DNA from: a bacterium
GTDB taxonomy: Bacteria > Bdellovibrionota_C > UBA2361 > SZUA-149
DNA: 7,055 nt
Direction of reading: 5' to 3'
Assembly (NCBI GenBank): GCA_003230795.1
Contig: QIGM01000274.1
Coordinates: forward strand, 1-7,055
The position numbers and the translations under genes were made by a program. The notes beneath the pieces are model-generated. The model did not search any database. It saw only the letters and a list, made by a program, of their open reading frames with translations, and was not told where the DNA came from. Below are positions 5,941 through 7,055 of this stretch, piece by piece (position 1 is the stretch's first letter; every line of letters starts with the position of its first letter).

Positions 5941-6731
5941 TGACGATTTCAAAAGAACGTAGTGTTGCCGAAGAGGTAGCACGAGCTGGTGGTTCGGTGG
6001 TTCAAGCTTATTTCGAAAAGGGCGTTACGATTCGGTCTAAGGAGAGTTACAATCTTGTCTCAGATGCGGACGTCGAATCTGAGGAAGTTATCGCGAAACG
6101 CATTCGAAAGAACTTTCCAGATCACGCGATACTCGGAGAAGAAACAAACAAAGATAGCCTCGACTCCGAGCATCTATGGATAATCGATCCCCTAGACGGA
6201 ACGAATAACTTCGCGCATGGCATTCCCCATTTTGCGGTTTCTATCGCCTACCTCCGTGCAGGAGTTCCAGAAGTTGGCGTAGTACTAAATCCTCTCAGCA
6301 ACGATCTCTTCATCGCCGAACGAGGAAAAGGAGCCACACACAACGGCGAAGTCGTGCATGTCGCTCCTGATGCAAGCTTAGCAGAGTCAATGATTAGCTT
6401 CGGAGTCTACTACGATCGTGGCGCGATGATGGAGAAAACGCTCGATTGCTTACGCGAGCTTTACGGAAAGAACATCCATGGGGCGAGACGAATGGGAGCC
6501 GCGTCTCTTGATCTATGCATGGTAGGAACTGCTGCGTTTAGCGCGCATTTTGAGTACAAACTCGCTCCCTGGGATTACGCCGCAGGAGCGCTTTTTGTTG
6601 AAGAAGCAGGAGGTCGAGTCACTCGCTGTGACGGTGAGGCCGTCGATTACACAGACTGCGGTATCCTCGCGACAAATGGTATTTTGCACAGCGAACTTGG
6701 CGATATTGTTAAGCGTCATCGTCCCGGATAG
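5940..6731 (+). CDS. Inositol monophosphatase family phosphatase
   Basis: A 263-residue Mg2+-dependent sugar/inositol phosphatase of the IMPase/SuhB family. All metal-site motifs are visible: LVSDAD (39-44), GEET (66-69, E67 being the ligand), WIIDPLDGTNNF (80-91, with D83 and D86), and APWDYAAGALFVEEAGG (209-225, with D212). RRMGAASLDLCMVG (183-196) matches the family's R-x-G-S/A-x-x-L-D segment. The length is typical. Possible substrates are inositol-1-phosphate, histidinol phosphate, PAP or fructose-1,6-bisphosphate; sequence alone does not choose. The start ATG overlaps the VOC stop codon by one base, with no independent ribosome binding site, so expression depends on the upstream gene. 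Transcription probably ends at the hairpin at 6825-6845. Cytoplasmic; no signal or membrane segment. Confidence 0.92.
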   Translation: MTISKERSVAEEVARAGGSVVQAYFEKGVTIRSKESYNLVSDADVESEEVIAKRIRKNFPDHAILGEETNKDSLDSEHLWIIDPLDGTNNFAHGIPHFAVSIAYLRAGVPEVGVVLNPLSNDLFIAERGKGATHNGEVVHVAPDASLAESMISFGVYYDRGAMMEKTLDCLRELYGKNIHGARRMGAASLDLCMVGTAAFSAHFEYKLAPWDYAAGALFVEEAGGRVTRCDGEAVDYTDCGILATNGILHSELGDIVKRHRPG

Positions 6732-6824
6732 TCATCTAGAAGAGAAAATCTCGGCAGCTTGGGGTATAGCGGAAGTTCTTTGATTTGAGAAAATCCGCTG
6801 CTCAGGCAATTGTGGTTCAGTGGA

Positions 6825-6845
6825 AAAAACCCTGATCGGGTTTTT
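6825..6845. terminator. Intrinsic terminator, probably bidirectional
   Basis: AAAAACCC (6825-6832) pairs perfectly with GGGTTTTT (6838-6845) around a TGATC loop. On the plus strand the stem ends in a T5 run, 94 bases after the phosphatase stop codon. On the minus strand the stem ends in T6, so it could also stop transcription coming from the right. The G+C core is only three pairs, so efficiency may be moderate. Confidence 0.7.
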
Positions 6846-6872
6846 GCTGTGTTTTGATGACTATCCTCTATG

Positions 6873-6887
6873 TCCCCTTTCGGGGGA
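6873..6887. other. Short GC-rich hairpin
   Basis: TCCCC (6873-6877) pairs with GGGGA (6883-6887) around TTTCG. It lies between the terminator and the large inverted repeat. No T-run follows on the plus strand. It might be a backup transcription stop or part of a structured RNA with its neighbours. Confidence 0.4.
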
Positions 6888-6890
6888 AAC

Positions 6891-6991
6891 GTTCAGGCGC
6901 CACGTAGGCTTCTCTGACCATTGCGGGGCAACATTACGTAATTAGATAGAGAATACTCATCTAGAAAGAAGAGCCTCCGTGGCGACTCAAT
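6891..6991. repeat. Imperfect inverted repeat of about 100 bases with nested palindromes
   Basis: The arm CGCCACGTAGGCTTCTCT (6898-6915) is complementary at 15 of 18 positions to AGAAGAGCCTCCGTGGCG (6967-6984); one further position is a G-U pair in plus-strand RNA. Complementarity continues outward with mismatches to 6892/6990. Inside are TTGC-GGG-GCAA (6921-6931), the perfect 10-base palindrome ATTACGTAAT (6933-6942), and TAGAT...ATCTA with an inner GAG/CTC (6943-6963). The whole could fold as a multi-branched RNA, or be a small palindromic mobile unit or a protein-binding site. No flanking target duplication and no second copy in the window were found. Confidence 0.6.
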
Positions 6992-7055
6992 GTCATTGAT
7001 TTAAGCCTCTATATGCCATCTTTCTTGACTCTAATCCTATAATGCAATGACCGTT

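Larger units (their letters stand above)
6732..7055. other. 324-base region without a supported gene
   Basis: It holds an intrinsic terminator (6825-6845), a small CCCC/GGGG hairpin (6873-6887) and a large inverted repeat (6891-6991), each listed separately. A perfect TATAAT stands at 7038-7043, but TTGACT (7025-7030) is only seven bases upstream, so the pair is not a normal promoter; whether TATAAT alone works is unknown. An ATG at 7047 stays open to the right edge for only three codons. On the minus strand a frame open from the right edge ends in TGA at 6993-6995 after 20 codons; it could be the tail of a convergent gene but cannot be supported. Confidence 0.5.

Noticed and set aside
6898..6984. 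tRNA or tRNA-like gene
   Set aside because: The length and branched folding look tempting, but no T-arm GTTCGA-type sequence, anticodon arm or CCA-compatible acceptor end is present.
7025..7043. TTGACT plus TATAAT as a sigma70 promoter
   Set aside because: The boxes are only seven bases apart instead of about 17, so they cannot act together as -35 and -10.
6993..7055. Minus-strand frame entering from the right edge
   Set aside because: Only 20 codons are visible with no recognisable motif. It may be a gene tail but cannot be supported from this window.

Overview
This window looks like an ordinary chromosomal stretch from a Gram-negative bacterium. Base composition is roughly balanced, genes are densely packed on both strands, and one protein has a classical signal peptide. 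No rRNA, tRNA, transposase, phage gene, integrase or CRISPR array is visible, so I cannot place the organism below 'bacterium'. A proteobacterial or Bdellovibrionota-like origin is a guess, not a result.

Layout from left to right. Bases 1-2046 (+) hold the 3' two thirds of a UvrA-type nucleotide excision repair ATPase that enters from the left edge. It appears to lack the insertion domain of canonical UvrA. Two housekeeping-type enzymes follow on the same strand: a nitroreductase-family flavoprotein (2147-2929) and an aldose 1-epimerase / galactose mutarotase-like protein (2959-3864). They are 29 bases apart and probably cotranscribed. Neither has a clear Shine-Dalgarno sequence.

The middle of the window is transcribed in the opposite direction. 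A small serine- and aromatic-rich protein with three copies of a [WF]-x-P-V-[DI]-[FY]-x-S repeat lies at 3992-4363 (-), with a good ribosome binding site and a plausible -10 box. Upstream of it (4364-4606) is a non-coding gap with two tandem hairpins. A secreted protein of unknown function (4607-5422, -) with a possible NTR/OB-like architecture comes next.

The secreted-protein gene is divergent from a two-gene operon that encodes a VOC/glyoxalase-fold metalloprotein (5503-5940, +) and an inositol-monophosphatase-family phosphatase (5940-6731, +). The two genes are coupled through a TAATG stop/start overlap. The intergenic region between the divergent genes carries overlapping -10 boxes on both strands. 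The operon ends at a likely bidirectional intrinsic terminator (6825-6845).

The last 324 bases have no supported gene, but they contain a conspicuous ~100-base imperfect inverted repeat (6891-6991) with smaller palindromes nested inside it. I see no obvious new multi-gene system. The most interesting leads are the repeat-bearing serine-rich protein, the large structured inverted repeat, and the shortened UvrA.
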